From contig NZ_FZOD01000005.1 of assembly GCF_900188345.1 (NCBI RefSeq), positions 1 to 64,000 of the forward strand: a stretch of 64,000 nt of DNA. The letters run 5' to 3'. The stretch comes from Streptosporangium subroseum. Its GTDB lineage: Bacteria; Actinomycetota; Actinomycetes; Streptosporangiales; Streptosporangiaceae. Both the position numbers and the translations under genes were made by a program. Position 1 is the first letter of the stretch; every line of letters begins with the position of its first letter. Below the pieces are notes generated by a model, which was given only the letters and a program-made list of their open reading frames with translations, had not been told where the DNA came from and ran no database searches. Of the stretch, positions 23,265 through 32,644 are shown piece by piece.

Positions 23265-23930
23265 GTGACTTTCCAGCGGGCGCGAACCGAAGAGCAGCGG
23301 GAGATCCGCCGACGGGCGATCCTCGACATGGCGTCGGCGATGCTCGACGAGATGCCCGTGGCCGCGGTCACCCTGAACGAGCTCAGCCGCCGGGTAGGCC
23401 TGGCGAAGCCGAACGTGCTGCGCTACTTCGAGTCTCGCGAGGCGGTACTGCTAGAACTGCTGGACCACTTCCTGCAGGAGTGGCTGACGGAACTGGCAGG
23501 CGAGTTGGCCGCCGGCATCGACGAAAATCTACCCATGGCCGAGCGAGCGGCAGCGGTGGCCGAAATCCTCAGCCGCTCACTCTCCGGCCGAGTGGTGCTG
23601 TGCGACCTCTTCGGCGCACAGGGCAGCGTCCTGGAGCACAATGTCTCCGTCGAGGTCGTAGCACGCTACAAGCGCGCCTCCCTGGACCGCCTGACAACCA
23701 TGACCGCCCTGATCCAGGAGCACCTGCCGGAGCTGGGCGAGAACGCAACACCGTTCAGTCTGCAAACCATGGTCATGGCCGGCGCGCTGTCGGCGTACAG
23801 CACGCCTCCACCCAGCCTGCAGGCGGCCTACCAGGCCGAGCCCGACCTGGCCCGCTTCCACATGGAGCTGAAGGACTCCTTGAAGCTGGCCCTGACCGCA
23901 ACCCTCCTGGGCGTGCTACCCCGCCGCTGA
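23265..23930 (+). CDS. TetR/AcrR family regulator
   Basis: A 221-residue regulator. The HTH (about 12-60) has the recognition segment LNELSRRVGLAKPNVLRYFESREAVLLELL, and a TetR C-terminal domain follows. It starts at a GTG with no obvious Shine-Dalgarno, 35 bases after the three-operator cluster. By position it represses the divergent SDR gene and its own transcription. The ligand is presumably the SDR substrate or a related compound. Confidence 0.92.
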   Translation: MTFQRARTEEQREIRRRAILDMASAMLDEMPVAAVTLNELSRRVGLAKPNVLRYFESREAVLLELLDHFLQEWLTELAGELAAGIDENLPMAERAAAVAEILSRSLSGRVVLCDLFGAQGSVLEHNVSVEVVARYKRASLDRLTTMTALIQEHLPELGENATPFSLQTMVMAGALSAYSTPPPSLQAAYQAEPDLARFHMELKDSLKLALTATLLGVLPRR

Positions 23931-24154
23931 CGCGTGGGTGCCGGTTTCCTGCGCCCACCCCGCCAGGATCTTGGCCTCCTTCTCCGGACGGATGCCCTGC
24001 ATCATCACATCCGGATCTCCCGGAGCGAGGACCTGCCCGCCCCGGGAGATCCGGTCGGATCACCGGGGCAGGCGGCCGACGTCCCCCGCCTCATCCTGCG
24101 CTTCGCGCCGGAGCGGGACCATGAGCTCTTTCACCGCTGACGCAAGCCGTCCGC

Positions 24155-26404
24155 TCAGGGCGGACCGGCCGGGACCGGAGGTGATTCGAGAATGTGGACC
24201 CGGGCGGTGGCGATGTCGAAGTAAACGCCCACCAGCTCCAGGCGTCCGGCGCGGAAGAGCTCGTCCACCTGAGGGTAGGTCCGCAGGTTCTCCAACTGCT
24301 GGGTCACGTTGACCCGGCAGAGGCGGTCCAGCGGGCCGTCGTCGGTCCCGTCGCTCTCGGTGGTGACGAACCGGGCCAGGCTGTGGTGGCCGTGGCGTAG
24401 CCAGCGGGAGAGCGCGGACCCTTCCACGGTCTTCTCGCCCCCACTGAGCAGCGCGGCCATGGCCCCGCAGCCGGAGTGGCCGCAGACGGTGATGGTCCGG
24501 ACATTGAGCATTTTTGTCGCGTACTCGATCGCGGCGGCGACCGAGTCGTCCGCGCACGTCGAGCCCTGCCGGGGAACCAGGTTGCCGATGTTGCGGACGG
24601 TGAACAGGTCACCGGGACCGCTGGAGGTGATGAGGTTCGGCACGATCCGGGAGTCCGCGCAGGTGATGAAGAGATGCGAGGGGTCCTGGCCGCGAGCCAT
24701 CCCGTGCAGGAGCGGGCGGATCAGCGGGGCCGTGCGCCGGTGGAACTCCCGCGCCCCGGCGAGCAGGTCGGGCACGGCGAGGTCATCCTCTTCCGGCATG
24801 TGCTGGGCCGGGACCAGCGAGTAATCGGGGTTCCGCCGCCCATGCCGCCGGTGGGACCAGGGCAGCCACCAACGGTCCGGGGCACGCGGCGGGGTCTTGG
24901 CCGGAAACATTCGGGCACCGCTGGCGGCCATCGCGTACCACTCGTCGTGGATCTCGTCGATGTCGACGGTGCCGCCGCCACGCTCGTGGTCGTGGCGCCA
25001 GGCGTGGATGGCCTCGAAGGCCGCGTTGTCCATGAAGTCGATGTTCAGGTCCAGCTCCACCGCGGCTCCGGCGGGGATGGCGTGTAGCTCGGAGGTGAGC
25101 ATGGGCACGCCGAGGAAGGTCAGCGAGCCGCCGATCAGCACATGCCAGCGCCCGTCGGAGTCGGGCCTGGCCTGCACGGTCACCCAGGTGAGGCGGCGCA
25201 GCGCGAGCAGCGCGGCGAGGACGAGGCCGAGCAGCACTCCCTCGGCGAGGCCGAGCAGCACGACTCCGGCCATCGTGATCAGGTATACCGGGACCTCGCC
25301 ATGACCGCGCAGGTTGCGAAGATGTCCCATGTTGACCATCTGGATGCCGATGAAGACCAGCAGGGCGGCCAGCGCCTCCATCGGGATCAGGGTGATCATC
25401 CAGCCGAGGAAGACGGCGAACACCAGGATCCAGACGCCGTGCAGGATCGTGGACCAGCGACTCCGGGCCCCGGCGCGGACATTGGTGGTGCTGCGGACGA
25501 TGACCCCGGCCACGGGCAGACCGCCCAGCGCGCCGGTCACCATGTTGGCCACACCCTGGGCGGTGAGCTCCTTGTCCAGGTCGGACCGCTTGCCGTCGTG
25601 CAGCTTGTCGGTGGCCACCGAGCAGAGCAGCGACTCCACTCCGGCCAGCAGCGCCACGAGCATCACCGCCGCGATGATCCCGTGCCAGTCGCCCTGAGGC
25701 CAGATCGGGGTGGCCCATTCGCTCAGGCTCTTGGAGAGATCGACCCGGGTGATGTCCCAGCCGAACGCCCAGGCGGTCACCGAGGCGACGAGCAGGGCCG
25801 CCAGCGGCGCGGGAACGATCCGGAGCCGCTGGGGCAGCCGGGCGCAGAGAATCAGGACCGTGATGGTGAGCAGGCCGACGAAGACCGCGTGGTCGTGGTT
25901 GTTGACGATCTGCTGAGGCAGCTCGATCAGGTTCTCGATCGCGGAGCGCTGCGGACTTCCGCCGAGCACCACGTGCAACTGGGAGAGCGCGATCACCACG
26001 CCGACCCCCGCGAGCATGCCGTGAACCACGGCGGGTGAGACCGCCAGGGCCGAGCGGGCGACCCGGAACACCCCGAGCAGCAGCTGTAAGGCGCCCGCAA
26101 GGAGAGTGATCATGCAGGTGGCCCGCCAGCCGTATGTCATGACGATGTCGGCGACCACCAGGGAGAGGCCGGCGGCGGGCCCGCTCACCTGGACGACCGA
26201 ACCGCCCAGGAAGCCCGCCACCACGCCGCCTACCACCCCGGCGATGAGCCCGGCCGCCAGCGGTGCTCCCGAGGCGATCGCGATGCCGAGTGAGAGAGGC
26301 ACCGCCACCAGGAAGACCACCAGGGAGGCGGGCAGATCGTATCGCAGTACGGAGGTGATGTTACTTTTTGTGAGCGCCGTATCGCTCTTTGTGTCCGTCC
26401 CCAT
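24155..26404 (-). CDS. SulP family anion transporter fused to beta-carbonic anhydrase
   Basis: A 749-residue fusion. Residues about 20-405 form the SulP transporter with 10-12 helices, 430-490 resemble a degenerate STAS domain (VELDLNIDFMDNAAFEAI), and 540-740 are a beta-carbonic anhydrase with zinc ligands Cys582 (CADSR, with the Asp-Arg dyad), His643 and Cys646 (CGHSGCGA). It probably imports bicarbonate or another anion and interconverts CO2 and bicarbonate at the cytoplasmic face. The fusion is known from several actinobacteria and cyanobacteria. A -10-like TACGGT ends 7 bases before the ATG, so the transcript may be leaderless. No terminator is visible after the stop. Confidence 0.9.
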   Translation of the reverse strand: MGTDTKSDTALTKSNITSVLRYDLPASLVVFLVAVPLSLGIAIASGAPLAAGLIAGVVGGVVAGFLGGSVVQVSGPAAGLSLVVADIVMTYGWRATCMITLLAGALQLLLGVFRVARSALAVSPAVVHGMLAGVGVVIALSQLHVVLGGSPQRSAIENLIELPQQIVNNHDHAVFVGLLTITVLILCARLPQRLRIVPAPLAALLVASVTAWAFGWDITRVDLSKSLSEWATPIWPQGDWHGIIAAVMLVALLAGVESLLCSVATDKLHDGKRSDLDKELTAQGVANMVTGALGGLPVAGVIVRSTTNVRAGARSRWSTILHGVWILVFAVFLGWMITLIPMEALAALLVFIGIQMVNMGHLRNLRGHGEVPVYLITMAGVVLLGLAEGVLLGLVLAALLALRRLTWVTVQARPDSDGRWHVLIGGSLTFLGVPMLTSELHAIPAGAAVELDLNIDFMDNAAFEAIHAWRHDHERGGGTVDIDEIHDEWYAMAASGARMFPAKTPPRAPDRWWLPWSHRRHGRRNPDYSLVPAQHMPEEDDLAVPDLLAGAREFHRRTAPLIRPLLHGMARGQDPSHLFITCADSRIVPNLITSSGPGDLFTVRNIGNLVPRQGSTCADDSVAAAIEYATKMLNVRTITVCGHSGCGAMAALLSGGEKTVEGSALSRWLRHGHHSLARFVTTESDGTDDGPLDRLCRVNVTQQLENLRTYPQVDELFRAGRLELVGVYFDIATARVHILESPPVPAGPP

Positions 26405-26476
26405 GTAGGAGACCGTATGCTGCCGCCCCCCGTCGCTTAAGCCGTTATCGAAAGCTTTTACGGAGGGCGGGGAGAA

Positions 26477-28021
26477 TCAGCGGTAATAGTCGGGGTAGTC
26501 CGGCTCCTGTGACCGGTGATGGTTGCCCCGGTTGGCGTGGTCGCGCCCGTCGGGAGCGGCGGTGGCCGGCTCGGGGCCGGCACCGTAGAGGTCGCCATAG
26601 GTGGGCCAGCTCGCCCCGTCGCTTCCGGCGGGAACGGGCGGCTCGGGCCAGGCGGCAGGGGCCCCCGGAGTGGTCGGTCGCGGCGGCTCGTAGCCGTAAC
26701 CTCCGGTCGCTCCGGACCGGGGGTCGGCCGAACGGTCGTGAGGAGAAACGGTCCGGGAGGGCCCGGTCGGAGTGGAGACCGCCGGGGTCGGTCCGGTGAT
26801 CGAATCTTCGTCGATGGTCGCCCAACCGGCGCTCACCTCGTAGGAGGCGGCGACGGGGGGGCCGTTGTAGACGGGCGTCTGGTAGGAGCTGTAGGACGCC
26901 GGTCCCGGGTCGTCAAGGATGTCGGCGGTGCTCGGAGTCGCGGGCCAGCCCCCGGACTGGGGGGCCGTGGCCTGGGCCCAGGGGTTGTCCGAAACGGCCT
27001 TGGGCGGTTCGGGCTGGGGGCGGCGAGGCTCGGGACGGGTTTGATATGACGCCGCGAACGGGTCGGCGCTCGGCGTGGCGGGGAATCCGCCACTGGTCGT
27101 GGGGCCCATCGGGGACATGGGAGGAAGCGGTCCCGTACCGGTGTTCGGGCCGGGGGAGCCACCGTTGGCGCCGAGCGCGGGCATCGAGCCGCTCGCGGTC
27201 ACGGGGCCTACGGGGCGGCTTCTGCCGCCGTTCCTGCCGCCACCACGCGGTTGAGAGCCGCCGAGCGGGTCGTTCAGCGGGTCGGGCCTGGAAGGGGCGC
27301 CGTTGCCCTGGGCGGGAGTCCTGCCGCCGCTCCGGCGGGAACTCGACCGCTGGGGACGGTTGTCGCCGAAGGCGCCGGATGTCGGGGCGGGGGAGAAGGC
27401 GCCCGGGGTGGGCGCCGCGAAGGTGACCGTCTTCTGCTCGGCGAGCGAGGCGGACGTGGGAGCCGGGTTCGGCTGGACCGGCGCGATCAGGTCGGTGAGA
27501 TTCGAGGGCAGGGAGGCCGAGGCAATGGCGGGCTCCTGGGAGGGAGCGGGCCGAGGGGGCTGCGGCCTGGTGGGCAGGGGTGCCTGCATGGTCACCGCGT
27601 CGGCGTCCACCGGGGGCAGGTCCTGCTCGACGGGACGGCTCGCGCCCATCCGGGCCGCCAGGGAACCTCCGAAACCGCCCTCGTCAGCCTGGAGCCGGGT
27701 CCAGTAGTCGTCGTCATAGTCGTCGGCCTGACCGAACTCGTTCAGGCCGCGCTTACCGCGAGAGCTCGGTGGACGTGGCTGGCGTGGCGGCTTGGGCTCG
27801 TCGAACGGAGTCAGATCTGGGGTGAAGTGGCCCATGTTGGGCTCTCTCGTGGCAAAGTCGTCGCTGGACCGGGCAGGGGTCAGCGCCTCCTTCTCGGCCA
27901 TCTCCCGCAGACGCTCCGCGGGGAGCGCGCTCTCTCTGCGGTTCATCGACCGCATTCCCAGTGCCACGACGACGAGCACGAGGAGCACGACGGCGACCAG
28001 ACTTACTACGACCGCGATCAT
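26477..28021 (-). CDS. Proline-rich membrane-anchored hypothetical protein
   Basis: A 514-residue protein with one N-terminal transmembrane helix (about 2-23) and then a very long low-complexity Pro/Gly/Ser/Ala region to the C-terminus. Short ordered-looking segments are present near 30-65 (SALPAERLREMAEKEALTPA) and 95-125 (GLNEFGQADDYDDDYWTRLQADEGGFG). Such proteins are common in Streptosporangiaceae and may be envelope scaffolds; I cannot assign a function. GAGG lies about 10 bases before the ATG. The downstream end is 73 bases from the SulP gene start, same strand. Confidence 0.7.
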   Translation of the reverse strand: MIAVVVSLVAVVLLVLVVVALGMRSMNRRESALPAERLREMAEKEALTPARSSDDFATREPNMGHFTPDLTPFDEPKPPRQPRPPSSRGKRGLNEFGQADDYDDDYWTRLQADEGGFGGSLAARMGASRPVEQDLPPVDADAVTMQAPLPTRPQPPRPAPSQEPAIASASLPSNLTDLIAPVQPNPAPTSASLAEQKTVTFAAPTPGAFSPAPTSGAFGDNRPQRSSSRRSGGRTPAQGNGAPSRPDPLNDPLGGSQPRGGGRNGGRSRPVGPVTASGSMPALGANGGSPGPNTGTGPLPPMSPMGPTTSGGFPATPSADPFAASYQTRPEPRRPQPEPPKAVSDNPWAQATAPQSGGWPATPSTADILDDPGPASYSSYQTPVYNGPPVAASYEVSAGWATIDEDSITGPTPAVSTPTGPSRTVSPHDRSADPRSGATGGYGYEPPRPTTPGAPAAWPEPPVPAGSDGASWPTYGDLYGAGPEPATAAPDGRDHANRGNHHRSQEPDYPDYYR

Positions 28022-28204
28022 TGCACCACCCTCAAGGCCATGGCCTTCCAGCGGCGCCGGTGAGATCGCGCGGCCATCGACGCGACCTGCCCCCTTGGAT
28101 CACCTGCGCTCGGACATTGGATCTGATTGTGTCGGACCACTATGAGCGTTGTCACACCCTAAGTGAAGAATTGGTAACCATTACTACCTCCGGTGTTTGG
28201 CCAG

Positions 28205-28771
28205 TCACTCAATGTGTGCCGTGGTGAGCCGTCCCCAGGCGATCGTCTTGGCCGCGATGCTCTTCAAGGTCGTGTCGAGGGATTCACCCTTTTTAAGATT
28301 GAGCTTGCCCTTGAGCGCATAGACGGTAAAACGATAATTCTCCCGGGCGTCGCATGGGGGGCTGTAGCCCACCTTGCCGCTCGTTGTGCGCCCCTCCACG
28401 GCTCCCACCGGGACGCTGCCCTCTGCCAGCTCGTTGGTGCGGGGGTCGATGTCGAACACGACCCAGTTCACCTCGCCGCCGGTGAGACCGTTGCTGTCGG
28501 TCACGACCGCGACGGACGTGGTGTCGTCCGGCACGCGCGACCAGCGCAACGGCGGATTGCCGACCGAGCCCTTGCATGAATAGTCGGCCGGCAGGGGATC
28601 ACCGTCACTCACCCGAGGGCTTGAGACGCTGATCAGCTCAAGCTGCAACCGCTCTGCGGAAGCGGTGCTGCCCAACATGCCACAACCTGAGGACACGACA
28701 ACAACCGCCGCGGCCATCGCCAATCCGGCGGCTTGCCGCGGGCGGCGCGTAGACGTGCTTGGCTGCCCCAT
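28205..28771 (-). CDS. YbhB/YbcL (PEBP/Raf kinase inhibitor-like) lipoprotein
   Basis: A 188-residue lipoprotein. The signal peptide ends at a lipobox (VVVSSGC), so the mature protein would be lipid-anchored at Cys about 31. The rest is a phosphatidylethanolamine-binding-protein fold with the family segments LRWSRVPDDTTSVAVVTD, VNWVVFDI, and YRFTVYALKGKL. The ligand is unknown. ATG 28771 is selected because a minus-strand TAGCAT ends 8 bases upstream (leaderless), while the longer frame to 28927 lacks a signal. Confidence 0.88.
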   Translation of the reverse strand: MGQPSTSTRRPRQAAGLAMAAAVVVVSSGCGMLGSTASAERLQLELISVSSPRVSDGDPLPADYSCKGSVGNPPLRWSRVPDDTTSVAVVTDSNGLTGGEVNWVVFDIDPRTNELAEGSVPVGAVEGRTTSGKVGYSPPCDARENYRFTVYALKGKLNLKKGESLDTTLKSIAAKTIAWGRLTTAHIE

Positions 28772-29178
28772 GCCCGATGATGCTACGCGTGTCTGGCGGA
28801 TGCGCAGACCCGATCGCGAGGTTCCGCCGGGCGGAAATACTCCGGAATCGGGCAGAATCGAGGGACGGAAGGGTTGAGGCCGGACACCGAAATGAGTTTC
28901 GCGGCCCTCGGTTCCCCGGAGGCCCACCGCCGCGGCGAGACGGCGAAGATCGCGAGACAGCGCCCGTTCTCCTTTCTTGGCCCGTCGCCTCTCGGCGCAG
29001 GTGGAACGTGTCGATCGCCCGGCTGGTCGTCGGGATGTGGAAGGATCATTCGCCGAACGCGCTGGGAAACGCGCTGCGGACCCCGTTTCCCGGTCGGGTG
29101 CCGCCCTGGCCGCTCGGCGGAGCCGGTCCGGGCCCGTGGTGCGACCCGCGAGGAAAGCCCGTGCGGGAAGAGGCGGGG
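28772..29178. other. Gene-free stretch
   Basis: No ORF with a recognisable domain or good start. The minus-strand TAGCAT of the PEBP lipoprotein gene is at its left edge; otherwise I see nothing in it. Confidence 0.5.
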
Positions 29179-29400
29179 TCAGTCATCGCTCAGCTCCCGG
29201 TAGGGCTTCCTGAGCAGGTCGACGAGCGGGATGTGCCGGACCTTGACCGGGGGCGGCTCCAGCGCTCGCAGCAGCAGATCCGCGGGCGCGGTTGCGGCGT
29301 CGGGCCGGGGACGCAACCGGTTCAGGGAGACGGAGGGGGAGTAGAAGTCGTTCAGCCGCTCGTCGAACGGCGCATCCTCAACCCCGAGGACGGGCTCCAT
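29179..29400 (-). CDS. Short ORF resembling the C-terminus of SWIM zinc-finger proteins
   Basis: A 73-residue protein whose ATG lies one base after the helicase stop codon (TGACATG), so it would be translationally coupled. Residues about 13-70 (FDERLNDFYSPSVSLNRLRPRP, then LLLRALEPPPVKVRHIPLVDLLRKPYREL) look like the C-terminal segment of the SWIM zinc-finger proteins that usually follow this type of SNF2 helicase. The CxCxnCxH zinc-binding SWIM motif and about 300 residues are missing. It may be an internally deleted remnant or a reduced functional form. The similarity is from memory and needs a profile search. Confidence 0.5.
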   Translation of the reverse strand: MEPVLGVEDAPFDERLNDFYSPSVSLNRLRPRPDAATAPADLLLRALEPPPVKVRHIPLVDLLRKPYRELSDD

Positions 29401-29401
29401 G

Positions 29402-32400
29402 TCAGCTCACCGCCCCGGGGCCGAGCTGGAACAGCTCGCGCAGCTGGTCGGTGGAGAGATTGGTGATCCAGTCTTCGCCGGTGCCGACGACGCTCTCGGC
29501 GAGGGTCTTCTTGCGTTCGATCATCTCGTCGATCCGCTCCTCCAGCGTGTCCAGGCAGATGAATTTTCTGACCTGGACGTTCTTGGTCTGGCCGATCCGG
29601 AAGGCCCGGTCGGTGGCCTGGTTCTCCACCGCGGGGTTCCACCATCGGTCCACGTGGATCACGTGGTTGGCGGCGGTGAGGTTGAGACCGGTGCCGGCGG
29701 CCTTGAGGGAGAGCAGGAACAGCATCGGCTCGTCGTCGTCCTGGAACCGCTCCACCAGCGCGTCGCGCTGTTTTTTCGGCAGTCCTCCGTGCAGCCAGAG
29801 CACCGGCCGGTCCAGATGGGCGGCCAGATAGGGCTGCAGGAGCGAGCCGAACTCGGTGTACTGGGTGAACACCAGCGCCTTGTCACCCTCGTCGAGGATC
29901 TCCTCGGCCAGCTCCTCCAACCGGGCCAGCTTCCCCGACCGGCCCGCCAGCCGAGAGCCGTCCTTCAGCAGATGCGCGGGATGGTTGCAGACCTGTTTCA
30001 ACCGGGTCATCGTGGCCAGGACGTTGCCGCGCCGCTCGATGCCCGCGGAGCCGTCGATCCTGCCCAGCATGTCGTTCACCACGGCTTTGTATAGTTTCGC
30101 CTGCTCTTCGGTGAGTGTGCACCAGACTTTCATCTCCAATTTCTCCGGCAGGTCGGAGATGATCGTTTTGTCGGTCTTGAGGCGTCGCAGCACAAACGGC
30201 CCGGTGGCCCGCTTCAGCGCGGCGGTGGCGGTGGCGGCGGTGTCGCGCTGTGTCATCGGGGTCTCGATCGGGTCCTGATAGCGGCGCCTGAAGCGCTTGG
30301 CGGGGCCGAGCAGGCCGGGGTTGCAGAACTCCATGATCGACCAGAGCTCGGAGAGGTGGTTCTCCACCGGCGTGCCGGTCAGTGCCAGCCGGGTGCGGGC
30401 GGGGATGGATCGCACCGCCCGGGACTGCTGCGCCGAGCTGTTCTTGATCGCTTGGGCCTCGTCGCAGACCACCCGGCCCCATTCGAGCGCGGCGAGCGCC
30501 CCCAGGTCCCGCAGCGTCGTGCCGTACGTGGTGACGACCAGATCGGCCTCCCGCACGGCCGCGGCGAGCTCCTCCTCCCGCCTCCGCGTCGCGCCGTGAT
30601 GGACGTAGACCCGCAGCGAGGGGGCGAACCTGGCCGCCTCCTTCTGCCAGTTGCCGATCAAGGACATCGGGCAGACCAGCAACGTCGGGCTGTGCGGGCC
30701 GCTCTCACGCTCCGACAGAAGCAGCGAAAGGGTGGATATGGTCTTTCCGAGCCCCATGTCGTCCGCGAGGATGCCCCCCAGGCCCAGTCCGGACAGGAAG
30801 CTCAGCCAGGACAGGCCGCGCTCCTGATAGGGGCGCAGCGTGCCCATCAGGGCCCGCGGCACGGCAACGGGAGCGAGGCGTCGGTCGGCCTCGCCGGAAA
30901 GGAGATCACCGAGGAGCCCGTCGGCGTCGACGGCGACCAGCGGCAGCTCCTCCTCGCCGCCCTCCACGACCTCGCGGATCACCTCGCTGACGGTCCTCTC
31001 GCCGTCGCCGCGCTCTTCGACGATCTTCAGAGCCGCCTTGAGCTGCTGGTCGTCCAGCTCCACCCACTGCCCCTTGACCTGGACCAGGGGAATCCTGAGC
31101 CTGGCCAGCTCGGCCAGCTCCTCGCCGCTGATCGTGTGGTCACCGATGGCCACGTCCAGCCGGAAGCTCACCCGCCGCTCCAGGCCGAACGCCTCGTCGC
31201 CGGCGACCGCGCGCGTGGTCAGCTTCAGGCCCAGTCCCTGGCGCCCGGCCCAGGCCGGCAGCCGCACGCCGTACCCGGCGGCCCTGAGCATGGGCGCGCC
31301 GTTGCGCAGGAAGGAGAACGCCCAGGCCGTCTCGACCTTCAGGCCGGACGGCTCGGGGGTGCGCAGCGCGGTGTAGAGGTCGGGGTGGAGGCGTACGGCG
31401 CGGTTCAGGTCGGTCCGGAGGAGCTCCTCCGGACGCTCGGGAAGCCAGGGTGCGCGCTGCCCGGCCCGGATCTGATCGGCGGACAGGTAGCCGGCCGGGT
31501 CACCGGCCGGGGCGAGACCGAACTCCACCCTCCAGGATTCGCCGTCACCGGCGGGCTCGATGAGCTCGAAACAGGCCCGGACCGGCCCGTCCAGCTCGTG
31601 CGCCGAGGCGAACCATCCGGCGAGGGCGTCGCCGAGCGCCACGGCCTCGGCGGGTCTGGCGCCGGGGAGCGAGGCGTCCTCGCCGGTCAGCGCGTACAGC
31701 CAGCGATCGGGCAGGGCCGTCTTGAGCCCCGGCCGGCTGCTGAGGATCAGGCGGTCGGGCAGTGACAGCCGGGCCGCTCCGTCGGCCAGGCCGTTCAGCG
31801 CCTCGCGCAGCACGTCCGACGAGGGCCTCTCCCCGGGTACGGCCCTGCAGACCGGAGGCATCGCGGCGGCGAGGTCGAGCAGCATCGCCAGGTCGGCACC
31901 GGTGAGCACGGGGCGCCAGCGGGCCGAGTGCTCGCCGTTCTCGACGACGAGCTGGGGCAGGATCCGGCCACGCCGCACCAGGCCGCGCGCCTGCTCGGCG
32001 ACCACGGCGAAGTATCGGAGGGAGAGCCCGGGCCCCCATTCGGGCCCCCGATCGGGCTCCACTGCGCCCCCGCGCCCGGTTTCGGAGCCTGATGAGCCGG
32101 AGACGGAGTCGACGCCGGACGGACCGGCGCCGATGTCGGATGAGCCCGAGCTCGGATCGGACAGGGGGCCGAGCAGGGAGAGCACGTCGACGGGGCTGAA
32201 CAGCAGCGCGGGGACGAGCCAGGTGGAGATCTTCGGGCTCCGCGCGCGGCTCGTCAGGCCGGATTCGGGAGAGGGCAGCGGACCCGTGGCCGAACCGGGG
32301 AGCCGGATGGTGAGCTCGCGATCCTCGGCTCTGGCCATGACGCCGGTGAAGGGCCCCGCCGGACCCGCCTCGCGGGTGGCGGCGCCGTTGAGGGCCGCCA

Positions 32401-32533
32401 TCAGCGTGGCCGCGGGAGCCGCGAACGGGTGACGGCGGAGCGCGGCTCGGGAGGCGGGCAGGGGCGCCCGGGCGGTGTCCTCCGCCCAGACTCCCAGCCG
32501 TCCGTCCACCCATGCGCCGTGGACCACGAGCAC
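29402..32533 (-). CDS. SNF2-family DEAD/DEAH box helicase (bacterial SNF2 with associated domain)
   Basis: A 1043-residue ATP-dependent DNA translocase. The first 500 residues include the bacterial SNF2-associated region, with an acidic/Ser-rich linker near 130-165. The helicase core follows: Walker A DDMGLGKT (about 590), DEAQ box (about 691), LTGTPVENH (about 721), and a C-terminal RecA lobe with the Q-x-x-R-region motif (ATDRAFRIGQTKNVQVRKF). Such proteins are widespread in actinobacteria; some are part of defence or repair islands, but no other defence gene is adjacent here. It forms an operon with the short SWIM-like ORF. Confidence 0.9.
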   Translation of the reverse strand: MLVVHGAWVDGRLGVWAEDTARAPLPASRAALRRHPFAAPAATLMAALNGAATREAGPAGPFTGVMARAEDRELTIRLPGSATGPLPSPESGLTSRARSPKISTWLVPALLFSPVDVLSLLGPLSDPSSGSSDIGAGPSGVDSVSGSSGSETGRGGAVEPDRGPEWGPGLSLRYFAVVAEQARGLVRRGRILPQLVVENGEHSARWRPVLTGADLAMLLDLAAAMPPVCRAVPGERPSSDVLREALNGLADGAARLSLPDRLILSSRPGLKTALPDRWLYALTGEDASLPGARPAEAVALGDALAGWFASAHELDGPVRACFELIEPAGDGESWRVEFGLAPAGDPAGYLSADQIRAGQRAPWLPERPEELLRTDLNRAVRLHPDLYTALRTPEPSGLKVETAWAFSFLRNGAPMLRAAGYGVRLPAWAGRQGLGLKLTTRAVAGDEAFGLERRVSFRLDVAIGDHTISGEELAELARLRIPLVQVKGQWVELDDQQLKAALKIVEERGDGERTVSEVIREVVEGGEEELPLVAVDADGLLGDLLSGEADRRLAPVAVPRALMGTLRPYQERGLSWLSFLSGLGLGGILADDMGLGKTISTLSLLLSERESGPHSPTLLVCPMSLIGNWQKEAARFAPSLRVYVHHGATRRREEELAAAVREADLVVTTYGTTLRDLGALAALEWGRVVCDEAQAIKNSSAQQSRAVRSIPARTRLALTGTPVENHLSELWSIMEFCNPGLLGPAKRFRRRYQDPIETPMTQRDTAATATAALKRATGPFVLRRLKTDKTIISDLPEKLEMKVWCTLTEEQAKLYKAVVNDMLGRIDGSAGIERRGNVLATMTRLKQVCNHPAHLLKDGSRLAGRSGKLARLEELAEEILDEGDKALVFTQYTEFGSLLQPYLAAHLDRPVLWLHGGLPKKQRDALVERFQDDDEPMLFLLSLKAAGTGLNLTAANHVIHVDRWWNPAVENQATDRAFRIGQTKNVQVRKFICLDTLEERIDEMIERKKTLAESVVGTGEDWITNLSTDQLRELFQLGPGAVS

Positions 32534-32644
32534 GCAACCACCCCGTTCTTCCTCATCGTGTATCGCGGCCGCACCGTTGCCGCGATCTCATCGTGTTGCC
32601 GCGACGCTCGGGCATCGTCGTCCCGGCCGGGTGCCCCGGCCAGG

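Noticed and set aside
29402..32533. Defence-island helicase
   Set aside because: The flanking genes are a PEBP lipoprotein and an ABC exporter; no nuclease, methyltransferase or other defence gene accompanies it.
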